A stretch of 64,000 nucleotides of DNA from Clostridiales bacterium (GTDB lineage Bacteria > Bacillota > Clostridia > Christensenellales > Pumilibacteraceae), in assembly GCA_031276725.1 (NCBI GenBank), contig JAISMM010000012.1, positions 25,968 through 89,967 of the forward strand. Direction: 5' to 3'. Shown here piece after piece: positions 25,746 through 34,521 of the stretch. How positions within the stretch are numbered: the first letter of the stretch is position 1; the number at the start of each line of letters is the position of its first letter. The position numbers and the translations under genes are program-made. Below the pieces are notes generated by a model that worked only from the letters and a program-made list of their open reading frames with translations, ran no database searches and was not told the DNA's origin.

Positions 25746-28091
25746 TCATTTCCCGCCGTTTCTAAATTTATTCTGCAACGCCCTCAGCTTTTCCTCCAAG
25801 CTCAATTCGGGAGCGGGGTCGCGGCGGTCGGCAAAGCTATTCGCCGCTTGCGGCCGGGGACGGTTCGCGTCGCGGCGGTCTTGATTCGCGCCCTGCGGCC
25901 GGCTTTGATTCGGCGCGGCGGCGGGGCCGGGCTTGCGTTCGCTTTTCATCGACAGATTAATGCGCATCTTGGCGGGGTCGACGCCGATGACGCGCACGCG
26001 GACGACCTCGCCCACCTTCAACGCGTCGGACGGGTGCTTGACAAAATTGTCCGAAATCTCCGAAACGTGGACAAGCCCGTCGTGGTGGACGCCGATATCG
26101 ACGAACGCGCCGAAGTCTATGACGTTGCGCACCGTTCCGGTAAGCTCCATACCGACCTTTAAGTCCTTAATGTCCATAAGGTCGGCGCGCAGGACGGGCG
26201 GGGGCAGGGCGTCGCGTATATCGCGGCCGGGGCGCAAAATCTCCTCGGCGATGTCGGCGAGCGTCGGCTCGCCCACGCCGAGCTCCTCCGCCACGTTTTT
26301 GAGTCCGCGCTCGGCGAGCCGCGACTTTATGTCGGCGATTTTGCCCTTTTTAACGTCGTCCCCGGTGTAACCGAATTTTTCTAAAAGCTTCTCCGCCGCT
26401 CCGTAAGACTCGGGATGAACCGACGTGTTGTCGAGTACGTTTTCGCCGTCGGGGATGCGCAAAAAGCCCGCGCACTGCTCGAACGCCTTCGCCCCGAGCT
26501 TAGACACCTCTAAAAGCTGTTTGCGGCTCTTGAATGGCCGGGCCTTGCGGTACTCGACGATATTTTTTGCGACGGACGAATTTAGCCCCGACACATACGC
26601 GAGCAGGCTGTAACTCGCCGTGTTAAGGTCTACGCCCACGCTGTTGACGCACGTCTCTACGACGCCGCCCAAAACCTCGGACAGCCTTTTTTGCGGCATA
26701 TCGTGTTGATACTGCCCGACTCCTATCGACTTGACGTCTATCTTTATAAGCTCCGCGAGCGGGTCTTGCAGCCGCCGCGCTATCGAGATCGCGCTCCTTG
26801 CGGTCAAGTCTAAATCGGGAAACTCCTCCGCGCCGAGTTTTGACGCGCTGTAAACCGACGCTCCCGCCTCGTTGACGACGGCGTAACTCACCGGGCGACC
26901 GAGCTCCTTTATAAGCTCCGCGACAAAAATTTCGGACTCCTTGCTCGCGGTGCCGTTGCCGATCGAAATAACGTCGACGTTGTGGTCGGCGATAAGTTTT
27001 TTTAGCGCGCGCTTGGCGTCGTCCACCCTGCTTTGCGGCGGCGTGGGGTAAACGACGGTCGTCGCAAGCACGTTGCCGCTTTGGTCGATGACGGCGATTT
27101 TACAGCCCGTACGGTAGGCGGGGTCGAGTCCCAAAATCACCTTGCCTTTTAGCGGCGGCTGCAATAGGAGCGGTTTAAGGTTGACCTCGAACATTTTGAT
27201 CGCCTGCTCCGAGGCCGTTTCAAACAGCTCGCCCCTCACCTCGCGCTCGACGGACGGGAATATAAGACGCGAATAGCCGTCGGCGATAACCTCGTCCATA
27301 ACGGCGTTAAACGCGCTGTCTTTTTTGAACGCCGCCGCGATAATCCCAAGCGCCGACGCCTCGTCGGCTTTGAGGGCGGCTTTAAGACACCCCTCCTTTT
27401 CGCCCCGGTTGATGGCCAAAATACGGTGCGACGGAATCGTCTTTACGCGCTCCGAAAATTCCGCGTACATTTCGTAAACGTTCTTTTTTTCGCCGTCCTC
27501 GCACTTGGGGTCGGGCTTACACTCGATAGTCCCCTCGTCGAACAGAAAGCGGCGAAGCGATTTCCTGATCGCCGCGTCGTCCGAAATCCGCTCGGCTATG
27601 ATATCCTTAGCGCCCGCGAGCGCGTCCGCCGCCGTTTCGACGCCCTTTTCGGGGTCGGTATACGGCGCGCACAATTCGTCAAAATCGCACTCTTTAAGCT
27701 GCTGCGCCATAATAATATCGGCGAGCGGTTCGAGTCCTCTTTCGATAGCGACCGACGCGCGCGTCTTCTTTTTTTGCTTGTAGGGGCGGTAAATGTCCTC
27801 GACCTCGGTAAGAGTTTTAGCCTCGTCGAGCGCTTTTTCAAGCTCCGCCGTCCACTTGCCCTGCTCCTCGATAGAGTTTTTAACCTCGCTTTTTCGCTCC
27901 GACAAATTATTAAGATACGCCAACCTGTCCGCGAATTCGCGCAAAACCTGATCGTCGCACTCGCCGTGCATCTCCTTGCGGTAACGCGCTATAAACGGTA
28001 TGGTGTTGCCCTCGTTAATAAGATCCACCACGTTCGACGCGTATTCGGGCTTTAACGAAAACTCCTCCGCAAGCCGAGCTTTAATATCCAT
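25746..28091 (-). CDS. tex: Tex-like RNA-binding transcription accessory protein
   Basis: A 781-residue protein of the Tex/YhgF family: N-terminal helical domain, YqgF-like RNase H fold (LGLDPAYRTGCKIAVIDQSG near residue 320), helix-hairpin-helix region (VAKNIVEYRKARPFKSRKQL near 510) and an S1 domain (MELTGTVRNVIDFGAFVDI near 650), which binds RNA. A Pro/Arg/Asn-rich tail of about 60 residues follows S1. It influences transcription and RNA handling; the exact role is not settled. No partner gene is near; it is divergent from the DUF4143 ATPase across a minisatellite. Confidence 0.96.
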   Translation of the reverse strand: MDIKARLAEEFSLKPEYASNVVDLINEGNTIPFIARYRKEMHGECDDQVLREFADRLAYLNNLSERKSEVKNSIEEQGKWTAELEKALDEAKTLTEVEDIYRPYKQKKKTRASVAIERGLEPLADIIMAQQLKECDFDELCAPYTDPEKGVETAADALAGAKDIIAERISDDAAIRKSLRRFLFDEGTIECKPDPKCEDGEKKNVYEMYAEFSERVKTIPSHRILAINRGEKEGCLKAALKADEASALGIIAAAFKKDSAFNAVMDEVIADGYSRLIFPSVEREVRGELFETASEQAIKMFEVNLKPLLLQPPLKGKVILGLDPAYRTGCKIAVIDQSGNVLATTVVYPTPPQSRVDDAKRALKKLIADHNVDVISIGNGTASKESEIFVAELIKELGRPVSYAVVNEAGASVYSASKLGAEEFPDLDLTARSAISIARRLQDPLAELIKIDVKSIGVGQYQHDMPQKRLSEVLGGVVETCVNSVGVDLNTASYSLLAYVSGLNSSVAKNIVEYRKARPFKSRKQLLEVSKLGAKAFEQCAGFLRIPDGENVLDNTSVHPESYGAAEKLLEKFGYTGDDVKKGKIADIKSRLAERGLKNVAEELGVGEPTLADIAEEILRPGRDIRDALPPPVLRADLMDIKDLKVGMELTGTVRNVIDFGAFVDIGVHHDGLVHVSEISDNFVKHPSDALKVGEVVRVRVIGVDPAKMRINLSMKSERKPGPAAAPNQSRPQGANQDRRDANRPRPQAANSFADRRDPAPELSLEEKLRALQNKFRNGGK

Positions 28092-28166
28092 ATTGCACCT
28101 CCGGTAAAAACTCTGAAAAAGCCGCGCGCCTTTTCAATGACTATCGGCAAAAAGCCGACGAACTAT

Positions 28167-28195
28167 ATTGTACCAAATCGCGCCGCAAAAAGCAA
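28167..28195 (-). promoter_or_regulatory. Sigma-A promoter of tex
   Basis: TTGCTT (28190-28195), 17 bp, TACAAT (28167-28172) on the minus strand, about 75 bp before the ATG. Confidence 0.7.
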
Positions 28196-28230
28196 CTCAA
28201 TAAGCCCGTCTTGCAAGAAATATTTTCGCC

Positions 28231-28644
28231 CGCAACGAAAATCCGTCAAACGCCGCAACGAAAATCCGTCAAACGCCGCAACGAAAATCCGTCAAACGCC
28301 GCAACAAAAATCCGTCAAACACCGCAACGAAAATCCGTCAAACGCCGCAACAAAAATACGTCAAACACCGCAACAAAAATACGTCAAACACCGCAACAAA
28401 AATACGTCAAACACCGCAACGAAAATCCGTCAAACACCGCAACAAAAATCCGTCAAACGCCGCAACGAAAATCCGTCAAACACCGCAACAAAAATACGTC
28501 AAACACCGCAACAAAAATCCGTCAAACACCGCAACAAAAATCCGTCAAACACCGCAACAAAAATCAGTCAAACACCGCAACAAAAATCCGTCAAACACCG
28601 CAACAAAAATCAGTCAAACACCGCAACAAAAATCCGTCAAACAC
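28231..28644. repeat. Minisatellite: 18 tandem copies of a 23-bp unit
   Basis: Eighteen exact-length units CGCAAC(A/G)AAAATCCGTCAAAC(A/G)C run without spacers and stop 10 bp before the -35 box of the next gene. Variation is at a few positions only (A/G after CAAC, C/A in ATCCG/ATACG, CCG/CAG). Because 23 is not a multiple of 3, all three frames stay open with a 23-residue protein period; this is a by-product, not coding. Confidence 0.95.
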
Positions 28645-28654
28645 CGCAATGCGC

Positions 28655-28682
28655 TTGACATTCGTCGAAATATATGTATAAT
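28655..28682 (+). promoter_or_regulatory. Sigma-A promoter of the DUF4143 ATPase
   Basis: TTGACA (28655-28660), 16 bp, TATAAT (28677-28682), directly abutting the minisatellite. Confidence 0.85.
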
Positions 28683-28716
28683 TATAAGTGAACCCGAACC
28701 TAAAAGGAGGTTTTTT

Positions 28717-29988
28717 ATGACCGCGGAAAAAAATTACTTGCCACGGTTCGCCGACGGAATCCTTAAAGAAATGCTGCAAACCTTTAAGGCGGTTTTTATC
28801 GCGGGGCCCAAATGGTGCGGCAAAACCTCGACCGCAAGACGGCAGGCAAAAAGCACGCTCTATATGCAAGACCCCGACACCGTTAAAACGAATCTGCAAA
28901 CCGCCGACACCAAGCCGTCGCTGTTGCTGCAAGGGGCGAAGCCGCGCCTGCTCGACGAATGGCAGGCGGCGCCCGTGCTGTGGGACGCCGTCCGTTTTGC
29001 CGCCGACAAAAGCGCTAAGCGCGGCCAATATATATTGACGGGGTCGGCGGTAGTCAAGGACGGCGCGACTATGCACACCGGCACCGGCCGCATCGCCCGA
29101 ATGGTTATGCGCCCTATGTCGCTGTTCGAGTCGAAGGAATCGAACGGCGGCGTTTCGCTTAAAGCTCTGTTCGGGGCCCCCCGCGACGTCGAGGGCGTTT
29201 CGGAGCTTAGCATAGAACGGCTCGCGTTCGTAACCGCGCGCGGCGGCTGGCCCGACGCGGTAACGCTTAAAGGCGAGCGGGCGTTAAGACAGGTTTACGA
29301 CTACGTCGAGGCCACGATCAACTCCGACATATCAAAAATCGACGACGTCCGGCGCGACCCCGTGCGCGTCCGCGCTCTTATGCGGAGCATTTCGCGGAAC
29401 GTGTCGACGCAAGCGACGCTCGCCACTATCCGCAGCGATTTGAGCGGCGGCGATGAATATTTGTCCGAAAACACCGTTTTGAACTATATAAACGCGCTCT
29501 CAAAGCTCTATGTCGTCGAGGATTTGCCCGCGTGGAACCCCTCCGTGCGTTCAAAAACCGCCGTGCGCACCTCGCCCACGCGCCACTTTGTCGACCCGTC
29601 CGTCGCCGCCGCCGTCCTGCGCATAAGCCCCGACGGACTCTTAAAGGACTTTAACACCTTCGGGCTGTTGTTCGAATCGCTCTGCGTGCGCGACATAAGA
29701 ATCTACGCCGAAACGCTCGACGGCGAGGTGTTCCATTACCGCGACAGATACGGACTCGAAGCCGACGCGGTAATTCAATTAAAGGACGGACGTTGGGGCG
29801 CGGTCGAGGTCAAAATGGGCGCGTCCGAGGTTGAAAAGGGCGCCGCCAATTTGCTGAAACTCAAAAACACGGTCAATACCGACAAGATGAACGAGCCGTC
29901 GTTCCTTATGATTTTGACGGCGGGAAGCTACGCCTACCGCCGCCCCGACGGCGTGTATATTGTGCCGCTCGGCTGTTTAACCGCGTAA
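28717..29988 (+). CDS. AAA-type ATPase with DUF4143 domain
   Basis: A 423-residue protein. The P-loop is GPKWCGKT at residues 30-37; LLDEWQ at about 78-83 is the Walker B equivalent; YILTGSAV follows at about 107-114. The C-terminal DUF4143 part ends with a nuclease-like LEADAVIQL ... WGAVEVKMG motif. These ATPases are widespread and often mobile in clostridia and Bacteroidetes; no role is firmly known, though links to toxin or restriction functions have been suggested. AAAGGAGG precedes the ATG. It is a single gene beside a minisatellite and a strong promoter. Confidence 0.88.
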   Translation: MTAEKNYLPRFADGILKEMLQTFKAVFIAGPKWCGKTSTARRQAKSTLYMQDPDTVKTNLQTADTKPSLLLQGAKPRLLDEWQAAPVLWDAVRFAADKSAKRGQYILTGSAVVKDGATMHTGTGRIARMVMRPMSLFESKESNGGVSLKALFGAPRDVEGVSELSIERLAFVTARGGWPDAVTLKGERALRQVYDYVEATINSDISKIDDVRRDPVRVRALMRSISRNVSTQATLATIRSDLSGGDEYLSENTVLNYINALSKLYVVEDLPAWNPSVRSKTAVRTSPTRHFVDPSVAAAVLRISPDGLLKDFNTFGLLFESLCVRDIRIYAETLDGEVFHYRDRYGLEADAVIQLKDGRWGAVEVKMGASEVEKGAANLLKLKNTVNTDKMNEPSFLMILTAGSYAYRRPDGVYIVPLGCLTA

Positions 29989-30001
29989 CACGCCGTTTCT
30001 A

Positions 30002-30030
30002 TCATACTTTGACCCGCCCGGGCATAAAAT
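30002..30030 (+). promoter_or_regulatory. Sigma-E-type promoter of yabP
   Basis: TCATACT (30002-30008), 14 bp, CATAAAAT (30023-30030). Only 5 bp separate it from the ATG at 30036, and no SD is seen, so the mRNA may be leaderless. Confidence 0.55.
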
Positions 30031-30035
30031 AGCGT

Positions 30036-30302
30036 ATGGAAAAGACCGTCGAAAAGAAGCCGCATTCGATAACGCTGGACAACCGCTCGCGGGCGCACCT
30101 TACGGGCATAACTAAGGTCGTGGCGTCGTCCGAACGCGCTCTGACGCTCGAAACGGGCGCGGGCGGGCTGACGTTTTACGGCAGCGGCTTAAAGATAAAC
30201 AAGTTCGACGCCGATTCGGGCGCGATGACGTTCGAGGGCGCGGTGGATAAGCTGGAATACTCCGGCGTAAAAATACCGCTCCTTAAAAAGCTGTTCAAAT
30301 GA
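30036..30302 (+). CDS. yabP: Sporulation protein YabP
   Basis: An 88-residue protein of the YabP/YqfC family needed for spore coat and cortex formation, made in the mother cell. The pattern HSITLDNRSRAHLTGI, then SERALTLETGAGGLTFYGSGLKI and the late LEYSG is typical. It overlaps yabQ by 4 bp (ATGA). In Bacillus yabP and yabQ are also adjacent. The start at 30036 lies almost on the transcription start expected from the sigma-E-like box. Confidence 0.93.
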   Translation: MEKTVEKKPHSITLDNRSRAHLTGITKVVASSERALTLETGAGGLTFYGSGLKINKFDADSGAMTFEGAVDKLEYSGVKIPLLKKLFK

Positions 30303-30556
30303 TCCTTCAACCCCTGTTGTTCTTTTTGTCGGCCGCCGCGTTGGGGGGATTTTTGCGCGTCCCCTACTTTTTGCAGCGCGCGCTCGCCAAAAAAACCGCG
30401 CTCCCGCCCGTAACTATAATACTCGACTTTTTGTGGTGCCTTTTAGCGTTTGGCTCGCTGTTCCTGTTCACCTTTTTTGTAACGGGCGGCGAATTCCGCT
30501 TATTCATTATCTGCGGAATTTTAGCGGGATTTTTTACCGTATCTATTTGGCTGTGA
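30299..30556 (+). CDS. yabQ: YabQ-like spore cortex protein
   Basis: An 85-residue membrane protein with three hydrophobic segments and the YabQ-type FLWCLLAFGSLFLF and RLFIICGILAG elements. It is shorter than Bacillus YabQ (about 210 residues) and lacks the extended tail. YabQ is required for cortex formation in Bacillus. Overlap with yabP indicates coupled translation. It ends 8 bp before the convergent lipoprotein gene ends. Confidence 0.82.
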   Translation: MILQPLLFFLSAAALGGFLRVPYFLQRALAKKTALPPVTIILDFLWCLLAFGSLFLFTFFVTGGEFRLFIICGILAGFFTVSIWL

Positions 30557-30563
30557 ACGGTTT

Positions 30564-31586
30564 TTAATACGCCTCCGCAAGCTCGGCGGCGGTATACTTT
30601 GCGTTCCCGCCTTTACGCGTCAAAATAGCTTTTTCGGACGCTCTTTCGGGCGTCAAAACGGCGGGTATAAGTCCCTTGATAGGTATCATCGCCTTAACGT
30701 CCGCAAGCGCAACGGCGTCGCCGAAAGCGAGCGCGTAGCGGCCCGACCCGGCGGGTTGCGTTACTATGTATTGACCCGCCAAAATTTTTACGTTTCTGTT
30801 CGACGACCAAAGCGCGTAAGCCGCTTCGGCGTCGTTTCGGTTTTCGATATACGCGTATTCCAGAACCGCTTTCGACGCGGTGTCCGCGATATACACGCCG
30901 TACGTGCTGTCCGAATATACGCTTACCCTATCCAAAACGGCGGCGGCCTTTTGCGCGATAAACAACGCGCCGTCGCCGCCCGCGCCCACCGGCGCAAGGT
31001 TTGTAACGCCGTTTTTGTTTAGGTCGACAATCTTCAAATTATGAATATCGACGGTAACGTTTTCGCCCACGATTTGAACCGCGCCGTAAATTTCGTTGCC
31101 GTTGCCTAAAATCGTAACGCTTCTTTCAATGGAAAGCGGTTCGCTTAAAACAATGTCGCTCTCGATTGAAATCATATCGAGGCTCGAATAATGAACCGCG
31201 ACTATAAGCTCCTGATAGTCGTCGACGCGGTATATAAGGTTATCGTACACGGGCGCGTCGCCCGTGTCGCCTTTCTCGCCTTGTGCGCCCGGCGCTCCGG
31301 CGTCGCCCTTCGGGCCTTGCGCGCCCGACTCTCCGGTATCGCCCTTCGGGCCTTGTGCGCCGGACTCTCCGGTATCGCCTTTGTCGCCCTTATCGCCCTT
31401 TAACGAGGCAAGCCACTCGTCGAGAGTTCCGTCAAAACCGTTATCGACGGCAAGCTCGTAAGCCGACTTTCCGTCCGCGCCCGACGTAGACAAAGCGTCC
31501 TCGCACCCGGAAAAAGCGAACACCGCCGACAGACAAATCGCCATCCACAGTACGACCGACGTTTTTTGCAAACCTTTCTTGAACAT
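30564..31586 (-). CDS. Surface lipoprotein with collagen-like repeats and beta-helix
   Basis: A 340-residue lipoprotein. Signal peptide with lipobox AFSGC puts the lipidated cysteine at residue 28. SAYELAVDNGFDGTLDEWLA (41-60) is the motif that often precedes collagen-like stalks; then Gly-X-Y triplets (residues 64-110, KGDKGDTGESGAQGPKGD) and a C-terminal beta-solenoid (pectate-lyase-like, about 135-300). It is presumably displayed on the cell surface. The ATG at 31586 is chosen over a longer frame because AAGGAGGATCAACA lies before it and the signal peptide begins there. The -35/-10 spacer contains a G9 tract, so expression may phase-vary. Confidence 0.85.
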   Translation of the reverse strand: MFKKGLQKTSVVLWMAICLSAVFAFSGCEDALSTSGADGKSAYELAVDNGFDGTLDEWLASLKGDKGDKGDTGESGAQGPKGDTGESGAQGPKGDAGAPGAQGEKGDTGDAPVYDNLIYRVDDYQELIVAVHYSSLDMISIESDIVLSEPLSIERSVTILGNGNEIYGAVQIVGENVTVDIHNLKIVDLNKNGVTNLAPVGAGGDGALFIAQKAAAVLDRVSVYSDSTYGVYIADTASKAVLEYAYIENRNDAEAAYALWSSNRNVKILAGQYIVTQPAGSGRYALAFGDAVALADVKAMIPIKGLIPAVLTPERASEKAILTRKGGNAKYTAAELAEAY

Positions 31587-31635
31587 TGTTGATCCTCCTT
31601 GCTCGGTTGTTAACCGATATAATTTTAATAAGCTA

Positions 31636-31663
31636 ATTCTACCCCCCCCCGCCGTTTTGTCAA
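31636..31663 (-). promoter_or_regulatory. Promoter with nine-G tract in the spacer
   Basis: TTGACA (31658-31663), spacer AAACGGC then G9 (16 bp total), TAGAAT (31636-31641) on the minus strand. One added G would make the optimal 17-bp spacer, as in known phase-variable promoters. Confidence 0.8.
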
Positions 31664-31738
31664 GCGTTTTGACCTGCTTTTTGGAAAATTGTTGAAATTT
31701 TTTTGTAAATTTTTTGCATACTTTTCGTAAATTTTTCT

Positions 31739-31799
31739 GCCGCCACTCGTACCGCCGCTCGTACCGCCGCCCATACCGCCGCTCATACCGCCGCTCGTA
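31739..31799. repeat. Five copies of a 12-bp repeat
   Basis: GCCGCTCGTACC-type 12-mers in tandem, upstream of the lipoprotein promoter. Confidence 0.8.
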
Positions 31800-31961
31800 A
31801 TTTTTTCCGCTACTTGTAATTATTTTGACGCTACTCATAAGTTTTTACCGCCGCGCACATTTTTTTGCGACTGCGTTTCCCCGATTTTTTCATCTTTTGC
31901 TTTTGATTTTCTTTTTACCGCCGAGCAAAAAAGCGAACAAACATAGTATTTAAGGCGTAAC

Positions 31962-31993
31962 AAAAAAAGACGCGATATTCGCGTCCTTTTTTT
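31962..31993. terminator. Bidirectional hairpin terminator
   Basis: A7-GACGCGA-TAT-TCGCGTC-CT7: a clean stem with A and T runs at both sides. It shields the lipoprotein promoter from transcripts entering from the repeat region and rubrerythrin. Confidence 0.8.
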
Positions 31994-32030
31994 GAATACA
32001 CATTTTTTAAGCGGTTATCGTTTATAGCCG

Positions 32031-32680
32031 AACCACCCCGTCGGCGTTCGCCGCCACCCCTCCATAGAGGGGAATTCAAGAAACACGCCGAGAGTGGCAG
32101 GCGGGCTGTTAAAAAAAAGATTATTAAACGGCAAAAGCTATTAACAACCGCGCTCGGTATATCCCCCAAATTCCCCTCTATGGAGGGGTGCCGCGTTAGC
32201 GGCGGGGTGGTTCAACTATTTGGCGTGGTTCGTCTATTTGGTAATGAGCGCTTAAAAATTATTTTGCTCAAAAAACAACTTTTTTTAAACTGTCAATCTT
32301 AATAATTGAACCACCCCGTCGGCGTTCGCCGCCACCCCTCCATAGAGGGGAATTCAAGAAACACGCCGAGAGTGGCAGGCGGGCTGTTAAAAAAAAGATT
32401 ATTAAACGGCAAAAGCTACTAACAGCCGCGCTCGGTATATCCCCCAAATTCCCCTCTATGGAGGGGTGCCGCGTTAGCGGCGGGGTGGTTCGTCCATTGG
32501 GTAATGAGTGCTTAAAAATTATTTTGCTCAAAAAAACAGCTTTTTTGAACTGTCAATCTTAACAATTGAACCACCCCGTCGGCGTTCGCCGCCACCCCTC
32601 CATAGAGGGGAATTCAAGAGACACGCCGAGAGTGGCAGGCGGGCTGTTAAAAAAAGATTATTAAACGGCAAAAGGTCTAC
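32031..32680. repeat. Tandem array of a MITE-like palindromic element (two and a half units)
   Basis: A roughly 185-bp element with inverted ends (GAACCACCCCG ... CGGGGTGGTTC, each containing CCCCTCTATGGAGGGG) occurs at 32031, 32309 and, partly, 32569, with spacings of 278 and 260 bp including a shared flank (GCTTAAAAATTATTTTGCTC). Nothing in this 650-bp stretch is convincingly coding. Confidence 0.85.
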
Positions 32681-32740
32681 CCTGTGTTTACGGCAAAAAG
32701 ACGCGTCTTAAACCCGCCTAAACTTGCAAAGAGTTTTCTA

Positions 32741-33289
32741 CTAGTAATTTGTTTTTTTCTGCTCGAAGTACGCTCCCGGATGCTCGCAAACGGGGCAAAC
32801 GGCGGGGGCGGCGGCACCGTAATGGAGATGACCGCAGTTGCGGCAATACCAAACGACGGCCTCGGACTTTTTGAACACGGAGCCGTTATTGAGGTTGTCG
32901 AGGAGTTTTAGATAGCGTTCCTCGTGCGATTTTTCGATAGCGCCGACCGCCTTAAAAAGCCGCGCGACCTCGGCAAAGCCTTCGGCTTCGGCGTCCTTAG
33001 CAAAGCGGGCATACATATCCGTCCACTCGAAATTCTCGCCCGCCGCGCCGTCTTTTAGATTGGTCGCGGTGTCGGCCACGCCGTCGTGAAGCAGCTTGAT
33101 CCAAATTTTGGCGTGCTCCTTTTCGTTAAGCGCGGTTTCGGCAAAAAACTCGCCGATCTGCTCGTAGCCGTCCTTTTTCGCCTTGCTCGAATAGTAGTCG
33201 TACTTGTTGCGCGCCATACTCTCGCCCGCGAACGCCTCCATAAGATTCGCCTCGGTCTTTGTTCCCTTCAACGGTTTTGTCAGTTTCAT
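32741..33289 (-). CDS. rbr: Rubrerythrin
   Basis: A 182-residue rubrerythrin. The N-terminal four-helix domain carries the di-iron ligands ([42 protein letters not shown]), and the C-terminal rubredoxin-like part has two CxxC pairs (YCRNCGHLH and [12 protein letters not shown]). It reduces hydrogen peroxide in anaerobes. AAAAGGAG precedes the ATG. It stands alone; downstream lies the repeat array. Confidence 0.96.
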   Translation of the reverse strand: MKLTKPLKGTKTEANLMEAFAGESMARNKYDYYSSKAKKDGYEQIGEFFAETALNEKEHAKIWIKLLHDGVADTATNLKDGAAGENFEWTDMYARFAKDAEAEGFAEVARLFKAVGAIEKSHEERYLKLLDNLNNGSVFKKSEAVVWYCRNCGHLHYGAAAPAVCPVCEHPGAYFEQKKTNY

Positions 33290-33501
33290 TTTTATATCTC
33301 CTTTTAATTTGTTGTTGAATTTTTAGTCAAAATTATTTGCCCGCTGTCCGGCGCGGTCGCGGCATGCGTTCAGACGGACGACGGTCGGACAATCAACCGC
33401 CCCGCCCCGCTTGTCCGGAGTTTTCCCCCGAGGGGAATTTTTTGATTTGGCGCAAAGCGGGCAAAGAGGGACGTTCGGGCGGGCGGCACGCGCCCCGCGC
33501 C

Positions 33502-34437
33502 CTATTCCATCACTAAACACGCCGCCCCTATAACCCCCGCGTCGCCGCCGAGACGGGCCGTGATTATATCGGTGGCGAGCGATTCGCTACCGCCGAAGCG
33601 GTGCTTTGCCACGTATTCGCGCACGGGATTCAACAGCGCGTCGCCCTGAGCGCACACGCCGCCGCCCAAGATTATCGCCTGCGAGCGGAATATGTTGATA
33701 ATGTTTATAATGCCCTCCGCAAGGCTTTTGGCGTATGCCGCGACGACGCGCTTGGCGGCTTCGTCGCCCCTCTTTGCTGCGGCGAAGCTGGTTCTGCCGT
33801 CGACCTTGTTGAGGTCGTTACCGCACTCCTCCCACATAAGGCTGTTCTTTGCGATCTGCATAGCCGACAGAGTGTCGCGCACAAGCGCGGTGGCGGACGC
33901 GTAAGCCTCTAAACAGCCGCGCCTGCCGCAGCCGCACGGCTCGCCGTCCTCGCGGATGACCATATGACCGATCTCCGCGCCCATCGAACGGTAGCCCTCG
34001 AACAGCCTGCCGCCCGCGACTATGCCGCTGCCCACGCCCGTGCCGAGCGTCAGCATAACGACGTCGCTGTAATCGCGCCCCGCGCCGAATTTGGCCTCGC
34101 CGAGCGCCGCGACGTTGGCGTCGTTGCCGACCTTTACGGTCTTACCGAGAGCGCCCGATATGTATTTGGCGAGCGGAACGTCCTTCCAAAAAAGGTTGGG
34201 CGAATACTCGACGACGCCGTTCGCGCTGTCGATAGCCCCGGGACTGCCCACGCCGACGGCGGCGTAACCGGCGCCCGCCGTAAGCCGGTTTATCTGCGCG
34301 ACGATGTCGTCCATAACCCTTTCCCACTTCCTTGTCGCCAAGGTGGGGACGCTGGACTTTTTGACGATTCCGCCGTTTTCGTCGACGAGCCCCGCCTTGA
34401 TAAACGTGCCGCCGATGTCGATTCCCACATAATTCAT
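33502..34437 (-). CDS. ROK-family sugar kinase (glucokinase-like)
   Basis: A 311-residue ROK kinase. The phosphate loop GIDIGGTFIKAG is at residues 4-15; the ROK signature with zinc cysteines GEPCGCGRRGCLEAYAS follows near residue 160; LTLGTGVGSGIV lies before it. No DNA-binding domain is present, so it is an enzyme, most likely glucose or N-acetylglucosamine/mannosamine kinase. GGGAGAG precedes the ATG. The 130-bp gap downstream of it (to rubrerythrin) has a palindromic repeat. Confidence 0.9.
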   Translation of the reverse strand: MNYVGIDIGGTFIKAGLVDENGGIVKKSSVPTLATRKWERVMDDIVAQINRLTAGAGYAAVGVGSPGAIDSANGVVEYSPNLFWKDVPLAKYISGALGKTVKVGNDANVAALGEAKFGAGRDYSDVVMLTLGTGVGSGIVAGGRLFEGYRSMGAEIGHMVIREDGEPCGCGRRGCLEAYASATALVRDTLSAMQIAKNSLMWEECGNDLNKVDGRTSFAAAKRGDEAAKRVVAAYAKSLAEGIINIINIFRSQAIILGGGVCAQGDALLNPVREYVAKHRFGGSESLATDIITARLGGDAGVIGAACLVME

Positions 34438-34521
34438 AGGTCTACTCTCCCGTTAAAAAATTTTGCCGCGCCGCCGGCTCCGCGCGGTGAACGCGCCGAC
34501 GGAATTTGCGCTAAGCGCCCG

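Noticed and set aside
28231..28644. CRISPR array
   Set aside because: Units are contiguous without spacers, and no cas genes are near.
28137..28681. Two long open frames of 156-173 residues with 23-residue repeats
   Set aside because: They are produced by a 23-bp tandem repeat read in different frames; there is no SD and the same pattern occurs in two frames at once.
31587..31838. Longer start of the collagen-like lipoprotein with an RRYERRYE-type N-terminus
   Set aside because: This reads through the promoter and 12-bp repeats; a perfect SD and signal peptide start at 31586.
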